Source: Fibrobacter sp. (lineage in GTDB: Bacteria > Fibrobacterota > Fibrobacteria > Fibrobacterales > Fibrobacteraceae). Taken from it: 20,336 nucleotides of DNA. Where the stretch lies: NCBI GenBank assembly GCA_017520105.1, contig JAFWRL010000006.1, forward strand, positions 1 through 20,336. Direction: 5' to 3'. Positions within the stretch are counted from its first letter, which is position 1. The number at the start of each line of letters is the position of its first letter. Below the pieces are notes generated by a model that was given only the letters and a program-made list of their open reading frames with translations, had not been told where the DNA came from and searched no databases. The translations under genes were made by a program, and so were the position numbers. Positions 6,691 to 13,902 of the stretch are shown in pieces.

Positions 6691-6723
6691 GTCATGCCCC
6701 ACTCGATGGGGCATCTCCTTTTT
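6691..6723 (+). terminator. Hairpin terminator after the UDG-like gene, also REP-like
   Basis: ATGCCCCA (6694-6701) pairs with TGGGGCAT (6707-6714) around CTCGA, followed by CTCC and five T (6719-6723). The leading GTCA and trailing CTCC give it the same layout as the palindromes at 2899 and 4746, so a repeat element may serve as terminator here. Confidence 0.6.
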
Positions 6724-6782
6724 ATGGCCCATTTCACCCCGCTTTTGCGTCATTTTCAAAAGTTCCATGTAAATTTTTATTG

Positions 6783-6790
6783 TATATTTA
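6783..6790 (+). promoter_or_regulatory. Promoter-like -7 element for dnaB (TATATTTA)
   Basis: TATATTTA, 13 bases before the dnaB ATG at 6804, matches the element found before cmk, gltX and the last lipoprotein. No clear TTTG box lies upstream at 18-20 bases. Transcription from here would leave a leader of roughly seven bases and no Shine-Dalgarno. Confidence 0.45.
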
Positions 6791-6803
6791 AATCGGTATA
6801 GTT

Positions 6804-8222
6804 ATGTCAGAGGAAAATTCGAAGTCATTTGATGGTCGCCAAATGCCCGCCGATGTCGAGGCGGAACGCTGCCTTTTAGGCGGTATTTTGCGTGACCCCG
6901 AAGTAATGGGCACCGCGGTGATGGCCATTACGGACGATGACTTTTTCTATCTGGAGCGTCATCAACTGATTTGGAACGCTCTCTGCAGCTTGAATAAGGC
7001 TGTCTCTCCCATTGACCCTGTGACCGTTTCGGCGGAACTCACAAAAATGGGCAAACTCGATATTGTGGGTGGCAGGGAATACATCTTTGAATTGATGGAA
7101 TCCGTTGCGTCGTCAGCGAATGTCCCGTGGCAGTTGGAACACTTGCGCAGCAAGGCTGTGCTCCGTAAACTCATCCGTACTTCTTCTGAAATCATTCGAA
7201 AGTCGATGGACCCGGCCTCAACGCCGGACAATGTGCTGCAGGATGCCGAACGCGATATTTTCGCGATTGCCGATAACCAGGTGCGCAATACGCTCAAGTC
7301 TATCGACAACTTTGTCTCTCCGCTTCTGGAACGATTGAATAATCGTAAAGATGGCATGACGGGTGTGCCGACGGGCATCACGGAACTCGATGAACTCACG
7401 AACGGCCTCCAGAATTCGGACTTGATTATTTTGGCGGCCCGTCCGGGTGTCGGTAAGACTTCTTTTGCGCTAACTGTGGCCGCGAACGCCGCTATCAAAT
7501 ATGGCAAGAACGTCGCGTTCTTCAGCCTCGAAATGGACGGCATGCAGCTTGCACAACGACTGCTTTGCTCTCAGGCTCAAGTCGATCAGAGTAGGTTACG
7601 TAACGGTAAACTCAACCACGACGAAATGAAAAAACTCATTGCCGCCGTGACTCCGATTAACCAGGCTCCATTGTTTGTCGATGACAACGCCGACCTGGGC
7701 ATCATGGAACTGATGAGCAAGGCGCGCCAGCTCAAGCACAAGGGGCATCTCGACCTCCTCATCATCGACTACTTGCAGTTGATGAAGACAGGCAAGGAAG
7801 AAAACCGTGCGGTCGCCATCGGTGCCATTTCCCGTGGCTTAAAGATTTTGGCGAAGGAACTGAGCATCCCGGTTATCGCGCTTGCCCAGCTGAGTCGTAA
7901 GGTCGAAGAAAAAGGTCGCGAACGTCCGCAGCTTTCGGACTTGCGTGAATCCGGTTCTATCGAACAGGACGCCGACATGGTGTGGTTCGTGGAACGCGAG
8001 TTCGTGCAGACGCACAAGGACGAAGACCGCTACAAGGCAAGGCTTATCGTCGCCAAGCACCGTAATGGTTCCGTTAAAGATATCGACATGAGTTTCGTGC
8101 CGGAATATACGACGTTCTACGATGCGACCGACCAGCAAGGTATGGAAGGCGACGAAGATTATCAGTATGGTTCAGATGACGATGGCGGTGGACCGCAGGT
8201 CGCCGACTTTGGCAGTTTTTAA
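6804..8222 (+). CDS. dnaB: Replicative DNA helicase DnaB
   Basis: DnaB is the hexameric 5'-3' helicase that unwinds DNA at the replication fork and recruits primase. The 472-residue product has the normal length. The N-terminal helical domain opens with PADVEAERCLLGGIL (15-29) and is joined by a linker to the RecA-like domain from about 185. Visible motifs are Walker A ARPGVGKTS (212-220), FFSLEM (239-244), Walker B LLIIDYLQLM (318-327), AQLSRKVEEK and SDLRESGSIEQDAD (378-391). The acidic, Gly-rich tail (445-472) is usual. No intein interrupts the P-loop. mlaE starts nine bases after its stop, so it appears to lead an operon with the lipid-transport genes. Confidence 0.97.
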   Translation: MSEENSKSFDGRQMPADVEAERCLLGGILRDPEVMGTAVMAITDDDFFYLERHQLIWNALCSLNKAVSPIDPVTVSAELTKMGKLDIVGGREYIFELMESVASSANVPWQLEHLRSKAVLRKLIRTSSEIIRKSMDPASTPDNVLQDAERDIFAIADNQVRNTLKSIDNFVSPLLERLNNRKDGMTGVPTGITELDELTNGLQNSDLIILAARPGVGKTSFALTVAANAAIKYGKNVAFFSLEMDGMQLAQRLLCSQAQVDQSRLRNGKLNHDEMKKLIAAVTPINQAPLFVDDNADLGIMELMSKARQLKHKGHLDLLIIDYLQLMKTGKEENRAVAIGAISRGLKILAKELSIPVIALAQLSRKVEEKGRERPQLSDLRESGSIEQDADMVWFVEREFVQTHKDEDRYKARLIVAKHRNGSVKDIDMSFVPEYTTFYDATDQQGMEGDEDYQYGSDDDGGGPQVADFGSF

Positions 8223-8231
8223 GGAAGTGCT

Positions 8232-9014
8232 ATGACGTTGATTCTGAAACCTATAAACTGGATTGGAAAAACGATTGTCGATGCAATAGCCGCGGTTGGC
8301 GAATGCATTTGCATCTTGCTTATTACAATCAAGCAGTTCCGTTATATCCACAAGAATCCATCGTTGATTGTGAAAGAGATGATTTCCGTGGGCGTTTCTT
8401 CGCTTCCGCTCTTGTTTGTGACATCCATCTTTACAGGCATGGTGGCGACCATCATGGCGGAGTTCGAGTTCCACAACCTCGTCTCGGACAAGTTTGTCGG
8501 TACGGCCGCCTGCAAGATGGTGTTGATTGAACTTGGACCTTTGCTTACGGCTATCGTGCTTTCGGGCCGTGTCGGGAGTGCCGTTGCTGCCGAAATCGGT
8601 TCCATGAAGGAGAAAGAAGAACTCTCTGCCTACGTCGTGCTCGGACTCGACCCGTACCGTTACCTTGCGATGCCTCGGTTCTTTGCGTTCTTGACGATGA
8701 TTCCGTGCTTGACGGCGATTTCGAATGCTCTTGCGTTGATTGGTGGTTGGATTGTTTGTGTGCTAGCGCTTGATATCACGACCTACACTTACTCTACGGG
8801 TATGCAGTATCTGTTCGAAAATATGGATTTGTGGGCAGGGATTATCAAGTCTATCGTGTTTGGAACGATCATCTTTGTGCTTGCGTACTATCACGGGACG
8901 CATTCCAAGCCGGGTGCGCATGGCGTTGGCCTTGCGACGATGAGCGTTGTGGTTTCCAGTTGTCTTATGATTTTAGTTTCTGACTTTATTCTTGATGCGT
9001 TCATGTTCTTCTAG
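8232..9014 (+). CDS. mlaE: MlaE-type ABC transporter permease
   Basis: MlaE permeases form the inner-membrane core of MCE-type lipid transporters that move phospholipids between the inner and outer membranes. The 260-residue product has about five hydrophobic segments and the diagnostic ELGPLLTAIVLSGRVGSAVA run followed by AEIGSMK (100-125). LGLDPYRYLAMPR (137-149) is also typical. It has a good ribosome-binding site (AAGGAAG) nine bases after dnaB. The ATPase gene follows after 12 bases. No MCE-domain gene (mlaD) is found in the window, so the substrate-binding partner must be encoded elsewhere. Assignment to the MlaE family is firm; the direction and exact lipid are not visible. Confidence 0.93.
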   Translation: MTLILKPINWIGKTIVDAIAAVGECICILLITIKQFRYIHKNPSLIVKEMISVGVSSLPLLFVTSIFTGMVATIMAEFEFHNLVSDKFVGTAACKMVLIELGPLLTAIVLSGRVGSAVAAEIGSMKEKEELSAYVVLGLDPYRYLAMPRFFAFLTMIPCLTAISNALALIGGWIVCVLALDITTYTYSTGMQYLFENMDLWAGIIKSIVFGTIIFVLAYYHGTHSKPGAHGVGLATMSVVVSSCLMILVSDFILDAFMFF

Positions 9015-9026
9015 AGGTTTAAGTTT

Positions 9027-9821
9027 ATGCCGAATGTAAAAATCGACCCGAACGATATTGCTATCCGACTCAAGGGACTTAAAAAGTCCTTTGGACCTCA
9101 GACCGTTCTCGAAGACGTGAATTTGGATATTCGCCGTGGCGAAACGATGGTCATCATCGGTAAGTCCGGTGGCGGAAAGTCCGTTATCCTAAAGCACATG
9201 ATCGGGCTTCTACAGCCGGATGGCGGCGAGGTGACGGTCGATGGCGTCACCATCAGTACACCGCAGTTTTTCGATACACGAACGATTCGCCGCAAAATGG
9301 GAATGTTGTTCCAAATGGGTGCCTTGTTCGACTCCATGGACACGGGCGAGAATATCGCTTTTGCCCTGCGCGAACACCATCCTGAATTGTCCGAAAAGGA
9401 AATCCAGGATGTGGTGACCGAAAAACTCAAATTGATAAACCTGGTACCTTCATTCCGTACAAAGATGCCTTCGGAACTTTCGGGCGGTATGCGTAAACGC
9501 GTGGCGCTTGCAAGAGCGATTGCACTCAATCCGGAAATTCTTTTGTACGATGAACCGACGACGGGTCTTGACCCGATTACCAGTGACGTCATCAACGATC
9601 TTATTCTAGATATGCAGAGTAAGCTTGGCGTGACATCGGTCGTGGTGACGCACGACATGGTGAGCGCCTTTAAAGTGGCTGACCGAATAGCCATGTTATT
9701 GAATGGGAGAATCATCGAGGTGGGGACCGTCGATGAAATAAAAAATACAAGCAATCCTTATGTTCACCAGTTCATTACAGGACAACGTAAAATTTCGGTG
9801 GATGGTGAAGCACAGGAGTAG
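9027..9821 (+). CDS. mlaF: MlaF-type ABC transporter ATP-binding protein
   Basis: This is the cytoplasmic ATPase that powers the MlaE permease. The 264-residue product carries Walker A GKSGGGKS (45-52), a Q-loop at FQMGALF (Gln96), the signature LSGGMRKR (151-158), Walker B ILLYDEP with catalytic Glu176, a D-loop (TTGLDP) and the switch His209 in THD. LSGGMRKR and the FQMGALFDSMD segment are characteristic of the MlaF/Ttg2A subgroup. It follows mlaE by 12 bases and precedes a lipoprotein gene by 10 bases; its end overlaps an AGGAG that may serve that gene. Confidence 0.94.
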   Translation: MPNVKIDPNDIAIRLKGLKKSFGPQTVLEDVNLDIRRGETMVIIGKSGGGKSVILKHMIGLLQPDGGEVTVDGVTISTPQFFDTRTIRRKMGMLFQMGALFDSMDTGENIAFALREHHPELSEKEIQDVVTEKLKLINLVPSFRTKMPSELSGGMRKRVALARAIALNPEILLYDEPTTGLDPITSDVINDLILDMQSKLGVTSVVVTHDMVSAFKVADRIAMLLNGRIIEVGTVDEIKNTSNPYVHQFITGQRKISVDGEAQE

Positions 9822-9831
9822 AATTTAAAGA

Positions 9832-11049
9832 ATGGGGAAATATATGGATAGGAAACTTTTAATACCATTATTTATCTCGTCTGCAATGTTTTTTATGTGG
9901 GCGTGTGGCGAAGGCAATGTCGTCGAAGCTACTGATGCTGACGAAATGGCCAAGAAAAAAATGGAAGAAATAGACGATGAAGAATTGGCCAAATACTTTA
10001 TCAAGCAGTACTGCAAGGGGAAAAAGAACTGCGATGTAGAACTTATCAAAAGTAGCAGTTCCGTAGAGGAAGAAAGCAGCAGCAGCGTCTCGAAGAACAA
10101 GTCCAGCAGCTCGAATACCAAGTCTTCCAGTTCCGGAAAAAGTAGCGGTTCTACCAAGTCTTCGTCTTCTACGAAATCTTCTAGCTCCGGGAATGATTCT
10201 GGTTCTAGTTCTTCCAAGGGGTCTTCTAGCAGCGTGAAAACGGATCCGCAGCATGTGTCTGGCAAGTGCGAATTGCTGATGCCTGATGTTGTCCATGTGG
10301 GTGACGAGGTCATTTGGCGTTACCTGCCGGATGAAGGCTCCAAGGATTCCGCGCCGTTTGAATGGGATTTGAATAACGAAGTCGAAAAAAGCATTGTCGA
10401 TGGCGAACTTACGGGAACTGGCGTGCCGGAAATTACGGTGGTGTTCAAGAACGCCGGTAAAAAGTTCGGCCCCGGAATTTATTTCGACGGTGAATACTTC
10501 GACTGCGACAATCTCGTTGTGTATGCGGAGGGTAGCGGTCCTGCAACATCTTCTTCTTCGACGGAGAAACCTTCGTCTTCTTCTGTGGCAAAGAGCAGCT
10601 CGTCTCAGGCAAAGTCTTCTTCTAGTTCTGTACCTGAAGGCCATTGTGCTGTAAGCAAGCGCGAAGTATTTGTCGGTGACGAAGTGGAGTGGTATGTCGC
10701 TGGTCCTGACGGTAGCGTGCTTAGCGCCAAGTACAATTGGATGGATCTTGGAGCGGACGGTGTGCTAGTCTCGGGAGAAAAGAGTGGTACCGGAGAAGCG
10801 AAGATTGTCGTGAAATATACTACGGATGGTGCAAAGGAACCGATGGTCCAGTTTGCAAAGCAGGGATTGATTACTTGCCAAAACGATGAGGAAGGTGATC
10901 AGCTGCTTGTGGTCAAACCTAAGGCCGTAAGCTCCTCGTCCGAGGAAGTGATTCTGGAAAGTTCTTCTTCGGGAGAGAAAAAGTCCAGCTCGTCCAAGGC
11001 GAATCCGGGTTCCTCGTCATCGTTTGATCCGGGGATTATCGAGTTGTAG
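9832..11049 (+). CDS. Poly-Ser lipoprotein with two Ig/PKD-like repeats
   Basis: The 405-residue product starts with a short hydrophobic signal peptide ending FMWAC, so Cys25 is a likely lipidation site. Residues 72-136 form a Ser-rich linker with SSSS blocks separated by K/G/N/E. Two related domains follow: 145-232 (starting GKCELLM, VHVGDEVIW, TGTGVPEITVVF, YFDCDN) and 270-362 (starting GHCAVSK, VFVGDEVEW, SGTGEAKIVVKY, LITCQN). Each has a Cys pair suited to a disulfide. Poly-Ser linkers separate them and form the tail. Ser codons alternate between AGC/AGT and TCT/TCC, which limits repeat slippage. ATG 9832 follows AGGAG at 13 bases; ATG 9844 (MDRKLLIPLF), with GGGGA five bases upstream, is an alternative and looks more like the paralogues. 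Function unknown; the operon position after mlaF suggests envelope work. Confidence 0.8.
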   Translation: MGKYMDRKLLIPLFISSAMFFMWACGEGNVVEATDADEMAKKKMEEIDDEELAKYFIKQYCKGKKNCDVELIKSSSSVEEESSSSVSKNKSSSSNTKSSSSGKSSGSTKSSSSTKSSSSGNDSGSSSSKGSSSSVKTDPQHVSGKCELLMPDVVHVGDEVIWRYLPDEGSKDSAPFEWDLNNEVEKSIVDGELTGTGVPEITVVFKNAGKKFGPGIYFDGEYFDCDNLVVYAEGSGPATSSSSTEKPSSSSVAKSSSSQAKSSSSSVPEGHCAVSKREVFVGDEVEWYVAGPDGSVLSAKYNWMDLGADGVLVSGEKSGTGEAKIVVKYTTDGAKEPMVQFAKQGLITCQNDEEGDQLLVVKPKAVSSSSEEVILESSSSGEKKSSSSKANPGSSSSFDPGIIEL

Positions 11050-11090
11050 TGTATCGTGTAGATACGATTGTCTGTATAATTAAGTTTACA

Positions 11091-11124
11091 AACGCTCTGA
11101 AAGCGATTTCGGGGCGTTTTTTTT
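11091..11124 (+). terminator. Rho-independent terminator ending the dnaB-mlaEF-lipoprotein operon
   Basis: AACGCTCTGAAA (11091-11102) pairs with TTTCGGGGCGTT (11107-11118), including G-U pairs, around loop GCGA, followed by a T-run through 11124. Confidence 0.9.
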
Positions 11125-11156
11125 GTGCGATTCCTTGATAAAAATCACTTACAGTG

Positions 11157-11188
11157 TTTGCATATTGCCTTGATTTAAGTTATTTTTC
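11157..11188 (+). promoter_or_regulatory. Promoter of the first tandem lipoprotein gene (TTTG-N20-TATTTTTC)
   Basis: TTTG at 11157-11160 and TATTTTTC at 11181-11188 are 20 bases apart, within the known Bacteroidota -33/-7 spacing. It lies after a strong terminator and before an AGAGG ribosome-binding site (11194-11198). Confidence 0.5.
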
Positions 11189-11208
11189 ACCGAAGAGGTT
11201 TTATTATT

Positions 11209-12465
11209 ATGAATAAAAAGATTCTTGTTGGAACAGCGGCTTTGGGTATTGCTGCAAGTTTTTGGGCTTGCGGAAGTGGTGAAATTATTAAACCCGATAA
11301 CGACGATAATACGATGGCTCTTGAGGTGCCGGAGAACCCAACTTTAGGTATTACTAAAGATGTGATGAATGCGACTAATTGCCCGAATTGCTTTGTGGGA
11401 GCTCCGTCTAGTTCTTCTACTAAACAGCAACCGAAGCCTCAGTCGTCCGCGACGATTCCTGGTCCTACTTCTACGTATGTACCGCCGGTACAGCAGTCTT
11501 CTTCTTCGGAGTTCCAAATTAATCTGTCTTCTTCGGCTCCGTACTCTTATACGCCGAGGTCGTCGTCCGATCCTGGTCCGGGCCCTGGCCCGATATTTGT
11601 GTCCTCGAGTTCTGAAACTGTTATCGATGCGAACCAGGCTGGAACTTGCGCTCCGGACCCGTCGAAGGCTACAATTGATGTTAATGGTTCGACGACATGG
11701 AAATATACTCGTGGCTCCGGTGTTGCCGCTGCGTCTTTGCTTACTGCTGTGTTTGCATGGGAATTTGAAGGCGGTACGCCTCCTACTGCAAATGCGACTG
11801 GTGCAGGCGGTATGAGCCAGAATGTTTCCTACACAACGTCAGGCCAGCATGGTGCCAAACTGACTCTCACGATTGGTGCGAGCCATTATCCGATTACCTG
11901 CTCTCCGGTTCAGGTGAACGGTGCGAAAATTACGGGTTGCAAGTGCACTGCCTTGAATAAAATGCCGGATATTGCAGAAGGCGAAGTGGGTACTTGGACG
12001 GTGACGGGTTGCTCTTCTACAGGCCATCAAATTATCGGGTATGAATGGCCGGCCGGCTTTACAGGTGATGGTGCCGCAGCAACATATGCCTTTACTGCAA
12101 AGAAACAGTCTCAGGCTCCAATCGTGAAGGTCGCCAACGACGATAACACTGTTCAAAATGTTCAGTGTGACGAAGTTACAGCAGTGGATGCAAATGATCC
12201 AGATTATGTTATCAATGGTACCGCTACAGGAACGTTTACTGTTGGACCGGGTACATACAAGATGGTCTATGCATGCAAGGCGGACCAGTACGATCAACGA
12301 CCGATTGTGGTTGAAGCACCTTCTGGTGCCGTATCGGGAACTGTTGGTGGAGTTAAGTTCTCTGTTTCGCCCAATGGACGTGCAGAAACGTATAAATCCA
12401 CGACATCAAATAAGCCCATTGATGTTGAAATCACATCTGGTACAGCAAAGATTTCTTGCGGGTAA
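11209..12465 (+). CDS. Lipoprotein with Ser/Pro linker and PKD-like domains (tandem copy 1)
   Basis: The 418-residue product has a signal peptide ending ASFWAC, with likely lipidated Cys21. Next come an acidic stretch, a TNCPNCF motif (Cys58, Cys61) and a Ser/Pro/Gln-rich linker (about 66-140, with DPGPGPGP). Two beta-rich domains follow: 147-235 (starting GTCAPDP, ending ITCSPVQV) and 244-324 (starting GCKCTALN, with GYEWPAGFTGDGAA and ending VQCDEV). A smaller C-terminal domain (330-418) ends AKISCG. The layout resembles PKD/Ig-like surface domains tethered to the outer membrane; I recognise no enzyme motif. It has its own promoter, an AGAGG site 10 bases before ATG, and a terminator. The next gene is a close paralogue, so this is a tandem duplication. 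Confidence 0.8.
   Translation: MNKKILVGTAALGIAASFWACGSGEIIKPDNDDNTMALEVPENPTLGITKDVMNATNCPNCFVGAPSSSSTKQQPKPQSSATIPGPTSTYVPPVQQSSSSEFQINLSSSAPYSYTPRSSSDPGPGPGPIFVSSSSETVIDANQAGTCAPDPSKATIDVNGSTTWKYTRGSGVAAASLLTAVFAWEFEGGTPPTANATGAGGMSQNVSYTTSGQHGAKLTLTIGASHYPITCSPVQVNGAKITGCKCTALNKMPDIAEGEVGTWTVTGCSSTGHQIIGYEWPAGFTGDGAAATYAFTAKKQSQAPIVKVANDDNTVQNVQCDEVTAVDANDPDYVINGTATGTFTVGPGTYKMVYACKADQYDQRPIVVEAPSGAVSGTVGGVKFSVSPNGRAETYKSTTSNKPIDVEITSGTAKISCG
11405..11516 (+). repeat. 112-base block identical to 12774-12885
   Basis: The DNA encoding the Ser/Pro linker is identical base for base with the block in the next gene, including third codon positions, while sequence on either side has diverged. 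A second identical block of 74 bases is 11845-11918 against 13202-13275. Confidence 0.85.
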
Positions 12466-12480
12466 ACAAAGTTTAAAGCA

Positions 12481-12514
12481 AAAAAAGGACCTCCCACTCG
12501 GGAGGCCTTTTTTT
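12481..12514 (+). terminator. Terminator after tandem lipoprotein copy 1
   Basis: CCTCCC (12490-12495) pairs with GGGAGG (12500-12505) around ACTC, extended by AAAAAGG/CCTTTTT with one bulged A and a T-run to 12514. Confidence 0.9.
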
Positions 12515-12527
12515 ATTCCTTATTTTA

Positions 12528-12559
12528 TTTGCGATTTGTCTTGAATTATGTTATATTTA
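12528..12559 (+). promoter_or_regulatory. Promoter of the second tandem lipoprotein gene (TTTG-N20-TATATTTA)
   Basis: TTTG at 12528-12531 and TATATTTA at 12552-12559 are 20 bases apart, exactly the spacing before the first copy. GAGGAGG (12564-12570) follows, 10 bases before the ATG. Confidence 0.5.
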
Positions 12560-12580
12560 AATTGAGGAGGATTCATTATT

Positions 12581-13822
12581 ATGAATAAAAAAATTTTTGC
12601 CGGAACTGTGGTTCTGGGTGTTGTTGCAAGTTTTTGGGCTTGCGGAAGTGGTGAAATTATTAAAACCGATGACGACGATGATAGGATGGCTCTTGAGGAT
12701 CCGGAGAACCCAACTTCAGGTATTACTAAAGATGTGATGAATGCGACTAATTGCCCGGTTTGCTTTGAGGGGGCGTCTAGTTCTTCTACTAAACAGCAAC
12801 CGAAGCCTCAGTCGTCCGCGACGATTCCTGGTCCTACTTCTACGTATGTACCGCCGGTACAGCAGTCTTCTTCTTCGGAGTTCCAGATTAAACTGTCTTC
12901 TTCGGCTCCGTACTCTTATACGCCAAGGTCATCGTCTGATCCTGGTCCGATAATCGTGTCTTCGAGTTCTGTTGTTGTCGATGTGAACCAGGCTGGAACT
13001 TGCGCTCCGGACCCGACGAAGGCTACAATTGATGTTGGTGGTTCGACGACATGGAAATATAATCATGTTGGCTCCAGTGTTGCCCCCGCGTCTTTGCTTA
13101 ATGCTGTGTTTGCATGGGAGTTTGAAGGCGGTACGCCTCCTACTGCAAATGTGACTGGTGCAGGCGGTGTGAACCAGAATGTTACCTACACAACGTCAGG
13201 TCAGCATGGTGCCAAACTGACTCTCACGATTGGTGCGAGCCATTATCCGATTACCTGCTCTCCGGTTCAGGTGAATGGAGCGAAAATTACGGGTTGCAAG
13301 TGCACTGCCTTGAAAAAAACTCCGGATATTGCAGACGGCGAAATGGGAACATGGTCGGTGACGGGCTGCTCTTCTATGGGGCATCAAATTATTGGGTACG
13401 AATGGCCGGCTGGCTTTACGGGTGATGGTGCTGCTGCAACGTTCGCTTTTACTGCAAAGAAACAGTCGCAGGCTCCAATCGTGAAGGTCGCCAACGATGA
13501 CAACACAGTTGTGTCTGTTCAGTGCGAAAAAATTACCGCAGTGGATAGAAATGATCCGGATTATGTGATTGATGGTACTGCAGCAGGTACGTTTACGGTT
13601 GGACCGGGTACATACAAGATGACCTATGCTTGCAAGACAAGCACGTTCTATCAGCGTTCAATAATAATTGAAGCTCCGAATGGACCGGTGACGGCATCTG
13701 TTGCTGGAAAGTCTTACTCTGTTAGAGCAAATGGTCGTGCTGAGACATATAAATCTACAACATCAAATCATCCAATCGATGTTGAAATTCTATCAGGCAC
13801 AGCTAAGATTTCTTGCGAATAA
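12581..13822 (+). CDS. Lipoprotein with Ser/Pro linker and PKD-like domains (tandem copy 2)
   Basis: The 413-residue product is a paralogue of the preceding gene along its whole length: signal peptide ending ASFWAC (Cys21), acidic segment, TNCPVCF, Ser/Pro linker, two PKD-like domains with matching cysteines, and a C-terminal domain ending AKISCE. It lacks the DPGPGPGP expansion of copy 1, having DPGP only. The C-terminal domain differs most (CKTSTFYQRSIIIEAP against CKADQYDQRPIVVEAP), whereas the linker and central domain are almost unchanged. It has a strong GAGGAGG ribosome-binding site and its own terminator, so the two copies can be expressed independently. Function unknown; an outer-membrane surface role is inferred from the lipoprotein signal and linker. 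Confidence 0.8.
   Translation: MNKKIFAGTVVLGVVASFWACGSGEIIKTDDDDDRMALEDPENPTSGITKDVMNATNCPVCFEGASSSSTKQQPKPQSSATIPGPTSTYVPPVQQSSSSEFQIKLSSSAPYSYTPRSSSDPGPIIVSSSSVVVDVNQAGTCAPDPTKATIDVGGSTTWKYNHVGSSVAPASLLNAVFAWEFEGGTPPTANVTGAGGVNQNVTYTTSGQHGAKLTLTIGASHYPITCSPVQVNGAKITGCKCTALKKTPDIADGEMGTWSVTGCSSMGHQIIGYEWPAGFTGDGAAATFAFTAKKQSQAPIVKVANDDNTVVSVQCEKITAVDRNDPDYVIDGTAAGTFTVGPGTYKMTYACKTSTFYQRSIIIEAPNGPVTASVAGKSYSVRANGRAETYKSTTSNHPIDVEILSGTAKISCE
12774..12885 (+). repeat. 112-base block identical to 11405-11516
   Basis: Second member of the identical linker block shared by the tandem lipoprotein genes; the offset between copies is 1369 bases. Confidence 0.85.
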
Positions 13823-13841
13823 GAATTTAACTGATGTTTTT

Positions 13842-13871
13842 AAAAAGACCTCCCGCTGGGGAGGCTTTTTT
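13842..13871 (+). terminator. Bidirectional terminator between lipoprotein copy 2 and the symporter
   Basis: CCTCCC (13849-13854) pairs with GGGAGG (13859-13864) around GCTG, flanked by AAAAAG and CTTTTTT. The A-run and T-run make it usable on both strands, which fits the convergent genes. Confidence 0.85.
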
Positions 13872-13902
13872 AGTTTCGATAATTTCTTTTTAGGGGTGAC
13901 CT

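Noticed and set aside
9868..10644. 258-codon Arg-rich antisense frame in the poly-Ser lipoprotein gene
   Set aside because: It is the antisense reading of Ser codons and conserved lipoprotein sequence, not a basic protein gene.
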